Origin: Thuidium tamariscinum
Taxonomy: Eukaryota > Streptophyta > Bryopsida > Hypnales > Thuidiaceae
Assembly: GCA_947034885.2 (NCBI GenBank)
Contig: OX344755.2
Span: 4,032,501-4,096,500, forward strand
Length of the DNA: 64,000 nt
Reading direction: 5' to 3'
The translations under genes were made by a program, and so were the position numbers. The stretch's first letter is position 1, and each line of letters begins with the position of its first letter. Below, piece after piece: positions 22,080-32,975 of this stretch. Below the pieces are notes generated by a model. It saw only the letters and a list, made by a program, of their open reading frames with translations. It was not told where the DNA came from and made no database searches.

Positions 22080-23580
22080 AATTTCAGGAGCAAAATGAAC
22101 CTTGGAGTGAACTTGATGATACACTCAGTCAGGCTAGTCAAACTGAGGAAACAAATCAAGCAGCCACAGAAGCTCTTGATAGGGCATTGCAAGATACAAA
22201 TCCAGAGGTCCGTAGTTCTACAACTCATCTTTGGAGTTTGTGAATTCTAACTAAGGTAGGAGTCTCAAACTCCTACCGGGCAGAAAAAGCCAACATGACT
22301 CAGAAGTACATTTTGCTTTCTTCAATGTACCAACTCTGCACATTTAAGAGGTGGTCGCTTTTGATGACCACCAATGACCACTTTGTTTCAACTTCAAAAA
22401 AATTGTACTGAATTTCACAGAGCTCAAAAAAATATGGAACAACTTGAGCTAGACGCCGATTACGTTTTTCTTGCTATGAAAATCTACTAAAACTTGTTTC
22501 AAGGAGCTTAGTTTTCCAGAAAAAGGCAATCAGCTCTTAAATGGTCGCTTTACAAGCCTCCTACCTTTCACCATTCTCGGTTCAATTGTTGGGTAGTGTG
22601 TAGCCAAGGGAACATGGACAGAATGTACAGTTTTTGCTGTCCATTGAGCAGCACTCATCCCCATGGCAATTGTAAGTTGTGGAAATGCCATGTTGTGTAG
22701 TACTTCGTAGACCGTTGAATTGAATGAATTCCATACTCCTCGTGTGCAGATTGAGGTCCTGAAACTGATCCGCGATGATTTGGCGAAACAACTGGATACC
22801 TACGGCCTTGTTCTTGTGCTGTTGGCCGGCATCACTTTCGTTGCCATTTTGCAGCCGCCAGGTTCGTTTGACAACGGGAAGCTCCAAGAATCCCTCCTGG
22901 TTTCACTGTTTATGCTCCTGGCCACCTTATCCTTCCTAATTGCCTGCACCGGCTTAGGCACAGTCATGGTGGGTTGTGCTGTACTCTTCCGACCCTTTTT
23001 TCATACCAAGTTAGCCAAGTATACCGATGTGAGCAAATCCAAGCCTCGAATTCTGCCAGTGGAAACCACAGCAACTTCTGCAAGACCAGGTGTCAACAAA
23101 ACTGTTACGTCGCTTGGATGCTTTGCTCTTGGCCCGAACTCTGTTGGCATTGATGATATTGAAATGTTGGCCGAGCTCTGCATTGAAAATGTCTAGCGCA
23201 TACGGCGCATCAGGCTCTACTTGGGAGCGGCTTTGGCGCTGTGCATTGCTGCCTACATCTGCGGCGCACTTGCAGTGATGGTGACCAACGATCGACAAAG
23301 ATATCTGCTGGTTGGAGCCGTGGCTGTTGGTGGTGTCATCGTGTCATTTGAGGGGTGCATCAACTTATATGCTTTTTGGAGCCGTGGCTTGTGGTGGTGT
23401 CACACTTGTGTACGAGATATGCATCACCACACTGTCAGCATTGACCGATTACAGCAACCGACTGTCGCAGCGACTGAGGTTACACCAGCAATTGCTGAGG
23501 TTCACCAACAGATATGAGGAAGGCCATCCACACAGACACATCCAGAGACTGATTGAAACTGCATGCCAGACTCTTCCTTT
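22080..23580 (+). pseudogene. PGG-like multi-pass membrane protein, broken
   Basis: Exon 22080-22207 encodes an acidic, Gln/Glu-rich helix (contains DDTLSQASQTEETNQ) and ends at GAG|GTCCGT. The next exon starts at 22750 after GTGCAG in the matching phase. It encodes a helix, then a hydrophobic hairpin LVLLAGITFVAILQPPGSF followed by SLFMLLATLSFLIACTGLG. This order resembles the PGG membrane domain found in plant ankyrin-type proteins, but no ankyrin repeats are seen here. The frame is cut by TAG at 23194-23196. It reopens with two further hydrophobic segments, then shifts by one base at a 64-bp tandem duplication (GGAGCCGTGGCT at 23314 and 23378). A basic tail follows to about 23580. The family call is by pattern only. 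Confidence 0.55.
22257..22575 (-). repeat. Dispersed repeat copy 3, in the intron
   Basis: On the minus strand it contains CGACCATTTAAGAGCTGATTG, then AAGCTCCTTGAAAC, GTGGTCATTGGTGG and AAAGCGACCACCTC, matching 5025-5300 and 15848-16075. It fills most of the intron between the exons ending at 22207 and starting at 22750. Confidence 0.55.
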
Positions 23581-24581
23581 AACCCTTAAGCGTCTCAATC
23601 CTTTTTTTTATTTTTGCACATTTTTGGTTATAGCTTTGCACAGATATATCATTTACCAGAATTTAATGAATTTGGTCATTAAAGAAGGTTGTCCTTTCTA
23701 GATTCAAGTATTACATTTGATAAATGAGAAGTTAATTGGATGAAACCAGGCCTTGAAGCCGTCTGTTCATTGTTCAGAATATGGACATTGGCGTGCTTCA
23801 GGGTTAAATGCTTTTTGACTTCTTTAACAATCTCTCAGTCCCCCTTCCCTTGCCTTTGATCCTGAATTGCTAGGTGAAGGTGGAAGCACCCAAAACCATC
23901 AATATAAACATTTTAGCAGAGATGGAGACACATTTTCCTAAAAACAATATTTTTATGGTGCTAGCGAGTGAAAATCATGAATAATGGAAAAAAAATTGAT
24001 TTTTTGGATGTCATATGTAATTTCTATCATTTTTCAAAGTGTCAACTCCCTAAACCTGACTAAAACCGTTAGCTCCCTAAACCACTAAAGTACTAAATTG
24101 TCACATAGTTAAACACATAGGTGCACCCAAATCTGAAATTTGCAAAAATAGTAGTCAATGAATCAAAATTAAGTATGTTTCCTTCAAATGTATCAGCAAA
24201 GCAAAGTTAAACATTTGAAGGATACATTAACCAAAATCTAGGGACACAATTAGGTGAGTTTATGATATGAGAAAGGAAATAGGTGTGCTAATGGATGTTT
24301 CTACCTTAATAGGCAGACGCCACTTGATTTAGATGTATGGTTTGGATTTGCATGTTCTACATTATATATCTAGGTACTCTTGGATCTTATTGATGTTTCC
24401 AATAGTTAGAATACTTTGATAGAGTTCTCTAGCCACTTCATTATTCCATAACAACATTGATAAGTGATGTGAAACCATATTGAATCTTTTGTCAACATGA
24501 ATCTTCTGTTTGTTAATCTTGAAATGCCTATTTGCCTAAAACAATAATGGCTTTTGAATGTAAATCAATAAAGCTATGATC
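23581..24581. other. AT-rich spacer
   Basis: No gene or defined element seen. Confidence 0.35.
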
Positions 24582-24846
24582 AAAAATTTGAGGTTAGTAG
24601 AGGGCCCTTTTAGCTACAATGAAATGTGCAATTACAGGGAATTCAAAAAATAATTTCAAAAAAAATAATTTTTTTTTTTTTAAATTAATTTTTTTTTTTA
24701 ATAATATTTTTAAAATCCGGAACTTGACAAGGTACATGAGTTGACTACTCACCTTACAAATTCTCTAACTGCTTTTTGGACTGATTTCTCTTCTAATTGC
24801 ACATTTCATTGTAGTTGAAAGGGCCCTCTACTAGCCTCAAATTTTC
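24582..24846. mobile_element. MITE with about 50-bp terminal inverted repeats
   Basis: The left arm AAAATTTGAGGTTAGTAGAG, followed by GGCCCTTTTAGCTACAATG and AAATGTGCAATTA, is matched in reverse by TAATTGCACATTTCATTG, TAGTTGAAAGGGCCC and TCTACTAGCCTCAAATTTT at the right. The 170-bp interior is T/A-rich and non-coding. A target-site duplication could not be fixed, so the superfamily is open. Confidence 0.75.
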
Positions 24847-25141
24847 TCTCATGCAAGGCTTCATTCACCACGAGTTTTTGAACTTTTGCTTGTCATAAGG
24901 ACCTACAATGTAAAAGATATTGAATTTAAAAAAAAATTCTAGAGTTAAAAAATGATTTTCAATAATATTTTGGTTGTAGAAATGACACAAGGTATATTGG
25001 TCCATACCTTAAGTTAGGCTATTTGTTTTGTTTGTTATGGAGAGGTCTCCTAGATTGTACATCCTTGGTTATGTTTAATAGTACAATAAAAAAACACTTG
25101 ACAAGGGGCATGTGCATAGGCTATGTTTTGTAGCATTTTAC
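24847..25141. other. AT-rich spacer left of the giant element
   Basis: Host flank of the hAT element, with no feature recognised. Its last bases join the sequence after 59548 if the transposon is removed. Confidence 0.4.
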
Positions 25142-25149
25142 CTTACAAC
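25142..25149. repeat. Left target-site duplication of the outer hAT
   Basis: CTTACAAC directly precedes the terminal CATGG at 25150. It is repeated exactly at 59541-59548 after the terminal CCATG. Eight bases is the duplication length of hAT transposons. Confidence 0.93.
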
Positions 25150-25345
25150 CATGGTTATCATACCGGGCGGACGTCCGGTTCGCCCGTCCGTCCGTCCGGG
25201 ACGTCCGGTAGAGCTCTTGCCCATCCGGTAGAGTCAACACATAGTTGACTTTTTGATAATGGAAAAATAGGCCACGTGGCTGCCATGTGGATTCCAGAAC
25301 ATGTAGGGCGGGGACGCGATCGTCAGGGCGCAGACGGGATTTGGG
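25150..25345 (+). repeat. Left terminal region (type-1 end) of the outer hAT
   Basis: CATGGTTATCAT is followed by a run of CGGACGTCCGG, CGCCCGTCCGTC and CGGGACGTCCGG words. Next come GTCAACACATAGTTGACTTT and CACGTGGCTGCCATGTGGAT. Two GC motifs in the GGGCGGGGAC/CAGGGCGCAGAC orientation follow. The right end of the inner element (46230-46355, reverse strand) shows the same order, including GTCAACACATAGCTGACTTT. This end type is therefore shared between two elements. Confidence 0.85.
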
Positions 25346-25439
25346 ACCACCTTAAAATTAATTAATATGCTTCTACATATTTCCTTTTTATATTCCATAT
25401 TCCCACTTTCCTAGTCACTCCAACACTTTATATTTTTTT

Positions 25440-27420
25440 TAATGTTAGATCATATCACTCTAATTAGTCTAATACCCAAACCATTTTCATATCCAAATTA
25501 CTCCACCATTCCATTTTTTTTAGGTGTGAAATTACATCACTCTAATATCCAAACCATTTTCATATCCAAATCACTACACCATTTTATATTTTTAGGAGGT
25601 GTTAAATTACCTCACTATAACATCCAAACCATTTCCATATCCAAATCACTCCACCATTCCATATATTTTTTGGGTGTTAGATCATATCACTCTAACACCT
25701 AAGCCATTTCTATATTCCAAAGCACTCCACCATCCCTTATTTCTTTTAATGTTAGATCATATTACTCCTAAAATGAATTGGTACGCTTTTCAAAAGCTTG
25801 GGTCACTTTACCTCCCCTTTTGGACATTGACTTTTGAAGCACACTTCCATTCCAAGTCTCTGCGATTATTTTTATTGGCGGAATCATTCCCTTTCCTATT
25901 TCTTCGCATCATTACCAAAACTCTTCGATTTTAATTCAATGCCATTTGTCTAGTGTAGAATGATTTCTTTTCCCTATTTTATTTCATGTGATTACCAAAA
26001 TTGTTCCATTCCAACCAAAGGCCATTTATTTTTGGTTGATCATTAGCAAAACTCTTTCATCCCAACTCAATTCCATTTATTTTTTGTGGCATCCCAACTC
26101 TATCCCAACTCTATCCCAACTCAATGGTAATTTGTGTTGGTTGTTAGATGAAATCACTTTGACTCCTTATTTTTTGTGGACTTATCCCTCTTTCATTTTG
26201 TTTGCTTTTATCAACAACATTTTGTTAACATAAAGCTTAAACGGATTTTCAAAACCCAACAACATTTTATTTCCCTCCTTATTTTTGTTTATCATTCATA
26301 TCACTTTAACATCCAAACCATTCCAAGTTTTTTTTAATGTTAGATCACATCACTGTAGCACCCAAACCATTCCCATATCCCTAGTCACTTTTACCATTCC
26401 AAAATTTTTTAAAGTGTTAAATCATTTCACTCTAACACCCAAACAACTTTAATTTATTATTCCATCATTTCCTTCCAATTTCTTTTGCATCATAAGCAAA
26501 ACTCTCCCATCCCAAGTCAATGCCATTTGTTTTTTGTTAAATCATTCCCTTTTCTATTTTTCTCACCTCATTAATTAACAAAGCTTTTCTATTTTTTTCC
26601 TTGAATCCTAAAACTCTTTCATTCCAAATCATTGTCATTTTTTTGGATGAATCATTCCCTTTCCCTTTTTTTTTGGCTTCATTCCTAGAACTCTCCCATC
26701 TGAACTGAATGCCATTTCGTATTTGTTCCATCATTTCGTTTCCTATGTTTTTTATTAATTAGCGAAGCCCTTCTTATCCCAACTTCATGCCATTCTTTTT
26801 GGTTTAGCTCATTCTCTCTCTTATTTTTTTGGCTTCATTCCTAAAACTCTCCCATCCCAACTCATAGTTTTTCTTTTAGTTTTTCTTGAATAATTCCATC
26901 TTCGATTGTGTTTTGCTTCATTAATTAACAAGACTCTCCCATCCTAATTCAAAGCCATTTTTTTGTAATTCCATCATTCCCTTTCCTTTTGGGGGGCCTC
27001 CTTTCTAAAACCCTTCCATCCCAATTGAATCATTTTCTGTTCCATATTTTCTTTCCCTATTTTTTTGGCTTCATTCCTACAATTCTCCCATTCCAACTCA
27101 TAGTTCTTGTTCTCTTTTTTGTTGAATCATTCCTTTTTCTTTTTTGTTTATCGTCATTAATTAGCAGGACTACTTTATTCCAACTCATAGTTTCTCTTTA
27201 TTTGTTGAATCATTCCCTTCCCTATTTTATTTTTGTAATATTTCCTAAAGTTCTTCCATCCCAAGTCAAAGCCATTATTTTTTTGTTCCATCTTTCCTTT
27301 TCCTTTTTTTGTTTTCTCTTCATTCCTAAAATTCTTCCATTCTACTTCAATGTCATTCATTTTTTTGTTGGATCATTCATTTTCCCTTCTTTGGGGGGGC
27401 TTCATTAACTCCTAAAACAT
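25440..27420. repeat. Degenerate T-rich array, left arm
   Basis: Many diverged units of about 60-75 bases combine CATCCCAACTCAATGCCATT, TTTTTTGGTTGAATCATTCC, CTTTCCTATTTTTTTGGCTT and CATTAATTAGCAAAACTC words. At 25440-25740 a related unit has TTAGATCATATCACTCTAA and AACACCCAAACCATT. The complementary form, read as AAAGGGAATGATTCAAC and TTGGGATGGAAGAGTTTTGC words, fills 35760-37320 and part of 32470-32930. The two arrays thus flank the cargo genes in inverted orientation. Long ORFs here are composition artefacts. Confidence 0.7.
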
Positions 27421-27721
27421 AGGCATAGTGAAAAAAATTAAGTGTATGCATTTTTATACCAAACTATTGCATCCATAGTTTTCATTTATGTTTTATCATC
27501 AATTCATAGAAGTCATAAAAAATGCCATGAGGAAAGAACAATGAAATGGCATATTAATATATTTTGGGATTTTGAGTATGGTACACAATTACACATCCGA
27601 TTTAATATATATTCAAGGTGTTTGGCAATTGCCAAGTAGGTACATAGGCTCCTCTATGAGGATGATTTTCTTCTATGCCTGAAATATATGCTAAACTACA
27701 AAAAGTATTAAAAACAAAATA

Positions 27722-29301
27722 CTATGTACGATAACAACAATCCGGCATCATCCAACAGTGGGGGGCCTTCTTCAATTTGTCTAGAACATCTGGCACTGAT
27801 GCCCTTTCACGCACGTCTTCTTTTACGAGGCTTCCCAATTTGATCCTGAAATTCTGATACTGCTCTGGATTCTTCGTTGTGAAGTATTTAGGGTCCCACT
27901 CTTCATTCCAAATTGCAGAAGCTATCCATCCCATTGCATATGCATCTGCTGCCATAGAATACAAATGCGTTTTTTGCATGGCCTCAATGGAGTTTGATGA
28001 ACCCTGCTCTCTGTATACATAAAACAATTCTGGGGCCACAAACCTTCGCTTTTTTTTCTCCTTCGCAAGGATCTCCATATTGGGATAGCCATACCTTGAT
28101 GGCTCCTTCTCCACAACTCGGCTAGAAAGTCCCCAATCACATATCCCTATGTACACCCTATTTTGTTCCCAATTATCAAAATGGAGCAAAACATTGGATG
28201 GAGATATGTCGTTGTGCATGTACTGCGCATCATGGCATTTCCCTACAATGACAAGTAATGACAATGCCAATTTCACTCGATTTCTCCGATACGTTGCAAC
28301 CCATGAAAGTTCCTCTTTCGTCAGCCCCGTAGAAATTTCACTCTCAATCTCATCCACATCCAGTGCTTCGCTCACTTTCGCATTGCATTTGGACAAGAAA
28401 GAAATTAGAGATCCTCCATTCCACCATAGTGTGTAGCCTTCCATTGTTTTAGGATGGAGGTACGCAATTCGAATGATGCTAGGATGATTCACTGGACACC
28501 CTCCTGCCTCATTGATGATTGCTTGGCGTTTCTCCTTTTCATTCTTAGTCTTCAAGCTCTTCCCAGCAAAAAATATCCAACTAGAAATGCTCTCAAGTTT
28601 CGTAAAGATCACCTTCCTCACGATCCCATACGACCCAATCGCAATCTATTTCGGCATGGGGATGACTTTCACGGAACTTTCTAGCCACTTGAATGTTCCA
28701 CTCACGCAATGAGCCGTTATCGCTTCTTCAATTGTCACTTTCCATGGTGCTTGCTTTTTTTACGTGAAGAAGAATATCGTTGAACAAACATTTGAATCTC
28801 CTTCAATTTTGTAACCATCTCTCTGTCCTCCGTGTCCCAGTCGCTACCATCTTCTTTCTTACCCGTGTGGTAACACCAATTACACACTATATTGGTTGTC
28901 AAGGCGACCACTTGTTTATTCAGCCACTCTTGGTGCAACCAATAATCTGAGAAGTTGTTGAATTCTTTTGATTCTTCAAACTTTGACTCCAGCTCCCTTC
29001 GCAGGTCCCTCGTCAGTTTGTGGTATCCTTCTTCGTTGAGCGCCACATACTCCCTTATCAACATTTTTGTACTTCGACGAGTGTAGAACACCACAGCTAT
29101 TGCTCTCCCTTCGACTATGAATTCATGTCCAGGTATTTGGGGATTTTGTGCTTTCTTGCATTTTTTCTGGCCTGATGAGGAAGGATTTGATGAACCTGAG
29201 GCCATCAACGTGTTTGTAGATGGAATTACCATCTCACCGACATCATCCAAGTCTACAAACATAGGACGTTTGTCCACCGACCCACTCCCTTTACCTGCCA
29301 T
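27722..29301 (-). pseudogene. Protein-kinase-like cargo gene, frameshifted
   Basis: An ATG at 29301 opens about 185 codons with a Ser/Lys-rich N-terminus and a novel region ending in SSSRKK. A T-run of seven at 28755-28761 (A-run in the gene) lies at the point where the frame must shift by one base. The new frame continues through a TAG at 28646-28648 into a kinase fold: glycine loop IAIGSYGIVRKV, a possible ATP lysine in FFAGKSLK, catalytic loop MHNDISPSNVLL (Asp and Asn kept), CDWGLS in place of DFG, RFVAPEL, and ADAYAMGW. The total is about 525 residues with no introns seen. The key Asp residues are present, so the ancestor may have been active. The HND and DWG variants are unusual. It shares a divergent promoter with the RING gene. 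The N-terminal region is not recognised. Confidence 0.8.
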
Positions 29302-29876
29302 AATGGGAAAAAAAAGTTCCAATGGGCCTCCATATCAATCCCGAAGCAAGACAGTTTCAAAAAATTTCAAAAAAACCAGGTCACATATGCAGGCCAAGCC
29401 CAACACCCACCAAACTCACTCGCACAGGCCGTGGGAACGAACTAGCATGTGAGGCATAGGGCGCGGACTTGGCAAAGGAATGAGGGTGGGGACTCGCTTT
29501 ATATAGTCCCCCCGCGCACGTCCCCGCCCCGTCCCCATCGCGTTCCCGCCCCAACACGTGGAGTCCCCGCCTTGATTCCACGCGTCCCCGCCCTGACAAT
29601 GGCGTCCGCGCCCGACAGCGATGGAGTCCCCGCCCTAACCCTAAAACCGCGCGCCGATAGCGATGGTGTCCCCGCCCTAACATTGGCGTCCGCGCCCCGA
29701 CAGCGATGGAGTCCCCGCCCTGACGTCCCCGGCTACCCCTATATAAACCCGTCCCCGCCTCATTTGTCCCCGCCCTGCATACTCTCAGCCTTCCACCTCT
29801 TCATTGAGTTGGTTGTGAGCGTCATGCGGGGTCTTTTTGATTGCCACGTGGGAGGTTTTCACATTTTTCCGTGAAA
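29302..29876. promoter_or_regulatory. Divergent promoter between kinase-like and RING genes
   Basis: Two exact TATATAAA boxes point outward: minus strand at 29505-29498, 197 bases before the kinase ATG, and plus strand at 29740-29747, 130 bases before the RING-gene ATG. Between them lie about ten GC-rich units such as GAGTCCCCGCCCTGAC, GCGTCCGCGCCCGACAG and GGTGTCCCCGCCCTAAC. The same motif family adjoins the transposase TATA box and fills the element ends. Confidence 0.7.
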
Positions 29877-32111
29877 ATGGCTACACCGACAAGACCAAGG
29901 AAGGAGGAACGAGACAAGACCCGACTACGATCAGGAACCAAACATCCTAAGCGGTTGCATGTTTTACGTAACCCCGCAAAGCTTGCATTCAAAGGGTGGG
30001 AAGACGTGCCTGACCCATGGACTTACGAAGATTGTGTCAATTACATCGAATGGTGCCACATTGACAAGGCCTTCCCAGAAGAGCGACACAACTATCACCG
30101 ACGCTTCTACAAGGCAAATTTAAAACATTGCATTGATGAGGAGTTTACAAATCGATGCATTGAAGTGTACCAGGCGTTGTATGATGTCCCTAACGTCAAA
30201 CACAATGAAGTGCATCTCGTCATTGCACGAGGGGTCCATGCGGAGCTGAAGTTGAACAAGAGAGTGGACTGGTCAACTTTGAGGACAATGGGGAACAAAG
30301 TCAACATTCCTACCCCAGCAAATGGATTCATTCCAAGGGGGGTAAAAAGGTACCTGCAAGGTGGACTAGGTAAAACAACTACACAAGTTGAAGCACCACC
30401 ATTACATGACACTGAGGACTCTGCTACAGATAACGACTCTGATGGATCTCATGTACCACATGCACTCAGCTATAGAACAAAACTACGGCTTAAAAAGAGG
30501 AGGGCTGAGCGTGCACCTGAAGAGGGTGTACAAGAAAATGTTGTGGAGGGACAGGTGCCAGCTATTGACGAATCAACAATAGGAATTGTTGATGTTACAA
30601 CTGCTGCAGATTGAATTCAGAGTTTGAGGACTGAAGTGGAAGAAAGGAATGCGGATCTGCATTCTTTGTATGAAGATGTTAATAAATTGAGGGATGAAAT
30701 CCAAGACAAGAACAATATTATAAGTGAACAACAACGTGAGATGGAGGCGCTGCGGCAGGCTCTTCAAGCAGCTACATTGGCCAATGATGGTCAAGATCCA
30801 CGAGGGGGAGCGCAAGGGCCTCCAATCAATTCTGAAATTCCAGTGCAACATGTTGAAGTTGGTGCAACACAGGGTACTCAAGATGATGCACTGTCATTTG
30901 GAGAATTACCCACAAATGCAGGTCAAGCAATGCCAATTGACCAGAGCACCCAATTGACGGACGCGCTTGCAAACAATTTGATATTGAAAAAACAATTGGA
31001 AGCGTTGATGGAGCAATATTACCAATGGAAGATGGCATGCGTCTTTACTGTTGACAGGACTCGGCAAATGGTGTCAGAATTCCAAAAAATCGACAACCCT
31101 CGTGGATGATTATTTCAACATGGATGAAATGGTGACCAAAGACATTGGTGGTGGACCAACAATCATCGATTGGTCTAAACACCATTGGATTTCAAGAATG
31201 AAGTTGGCTCTTCCCTCGACCAGAACGGCAATCCACTATTATTGTGGCCAAATCCTTCAAGCTTCGTGTATGATGGTACTACGTGTCCCATTTGTCTAAA
31301 TCCATTTGGCCCTGAAGGTGGAATGCACCTAGGCACATGTGAACACTTGTACCATCCATTCTGTTTGATTAGCTTGATGGTTGTTCGTCGACGGTGTTCC
31401 TTGTGCAAGGCTCCTTTCCATGAGCGCTTGTATGATTTGTTTGGATTAGTTCCGTACATGCCACCACATTGGGAATATAATACTGAAAATGCCCCTGATC
31501 ATTCTCAGAAGTGGGGAACAGACTTGGTGTGGAGTTGGAAATTGAAGGTCCATTCGTTGGAGAAACAAAACCTTTCTGCCGAATGGGGTTGGGAAAAAGA
31601 TCCAGCTCAAATAGTGGAGGTGTGTCACCACTTGATTCCAATGAAGGACAAGTTTAGCCAAGGATGACGGAATTTCTTCTATCAGTGCTTCAATGGGCAT
31701 TGGGACGAGGTTGGGCAGAACTTTCAATTTGGACCTCATCCTAGACAGTGGTTGTGGAGTAGGGATGGAGTTTGTATTACTAACGACGATGGGATTCGTA
31801 TGGTAGACGACATTGACATGCCTGACCCTACTGAACTAGCACAACTAGAGGAGTCAGAGTGGCGAGAAACCTTTCGACATGAAGGGATGGATTTCTTGCT
31901 TGAACAGCATAGCCCTCGAACTCGCCAATGTCTTGAGAGCCTCAAACAATCACAAATCATGAGGGTTGTATTGGAGGAAGATGGACCAGCGCGGAGAACT
32001 CGATCCGCAGTTCGTAGACTTCGTTTAGGCTCGGACGAAGACCTTTCCATCATTGCAGGGACACATAACAACGAGGCTAGCCCAAGTGGCAGTACAATGG
32101 ACATAGACTAA
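29877..32111 (+). pseudogene. Coiled-coil / RING-H2 cargo gene, broken
   Basis: An ATG at 29877 (context GTGAAAATGGC) opens a frame that continues past TGA 30612-30614 and through a one-base shift in an A-run near 31083. After a second small shift near 31180 and TGA 31665-31667 it ends at TAA 32109. The product of about 740 residues has a basic start, a region with WTYEDCVNYIEWCHIDKAF, an acidic linker, and a coiled coil (about 30620-30770, EVEERNADLHSLYEDVNKL). A RING-H2 finger follows at about 31286-31430: CPIC, LGTCEHLYHPFC, CSLCKAPF, giving C-x2-C, C-x-H-x2-H-x2-C and C-x2-C. The C-terminal part of about 220 residues ends in an acidic and basic tail. A RING-H2 finger suggests a ubiquitin ligase role, which is inference. 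No introns are seen. It is divergent from the kinase-like gene. Confidence 0.78.
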
Positions 32112-32975
32112 GTGAAGTTTCTACTATGTAGCTAGTGAACTTATGTTTTCATAGAAGACTTAGGGTCCTAGCTTAATATAGGCTTATAGAATTTTGATCT
32201 CGGCAATAGATATTGTTCGCTATATTAGATATTGGCACATGCATTTTTAGATGGTATCATGGTCATGGTAACCTCGTCATATACTTTTCCAACTATGTAT
32301 TCCATGACGCTTATGAAATATATATTATTTAGCCCAAAATCACTTCGTTTATTTTTTGCACATACTCATTTGAAACAACATCATACATATACAAAAATTA
32401 TATCATGAAATGAAATGTCATTGAATTGGAGTATTATACTATAATTCATTTCCATTTTTCCATGAATGAATAAAATTAGGGAAGGACAACAAATGCCATT
32501 ATATTGGAAAAAAACTCATTTCTAATGTTGCTAATGATAGAAAACAAGTAAATGGCATTCACTTGAGATACCACCAAAAAATAGAGGGCATTCTGGTGAG
32601 ATGGAACAATTTTGCTAATCAAGTCCCAAAAAAATAGGGGGGAATGATATACAATAAATAAAGGGCATTGGGATGGCATGGGATAATGCTGCAAAATTAG
32701 CCAAAAACAATTAGGGAGGGAATGATATCCACAAAAAATGGCATTCAATTGGGACAAAATAATCTTCCAAATCAATAAAATAAAACTATAAAGGGTTTAG
32801 GAAATAAATCGTCTTTTGTTGGGATGGAACATTTGGCTAATGAATTTCGAAGAATTAGGAAGGTAATGATCAAAGAAAAATGAATGGCATTCGGTATTTC
32901 GGTTGGAAAAAAGTTAGGAAGACAAGAGTAATGCCATTTACTTCTTGTATAACTGTGAGTCGCTCAAATTTTTGA
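32112..32975. other. Gene-free spacer with start of A-rich array
   Basis: 3' flank of the RING gene. From about 32470 it contains AAATGGCATTCAATTGGGA and AGGGAATGATATCC words, the complement of the 25440-27420 units. Confidence 0.45.

Noticed and set aside
25442-27408. Series of ORFs of 80-140 codons in the T-rich array
   Set aside because: Phe/Leu/Ile/Pro-rich products of a degenerate repeat, with no consistent frame or motif.
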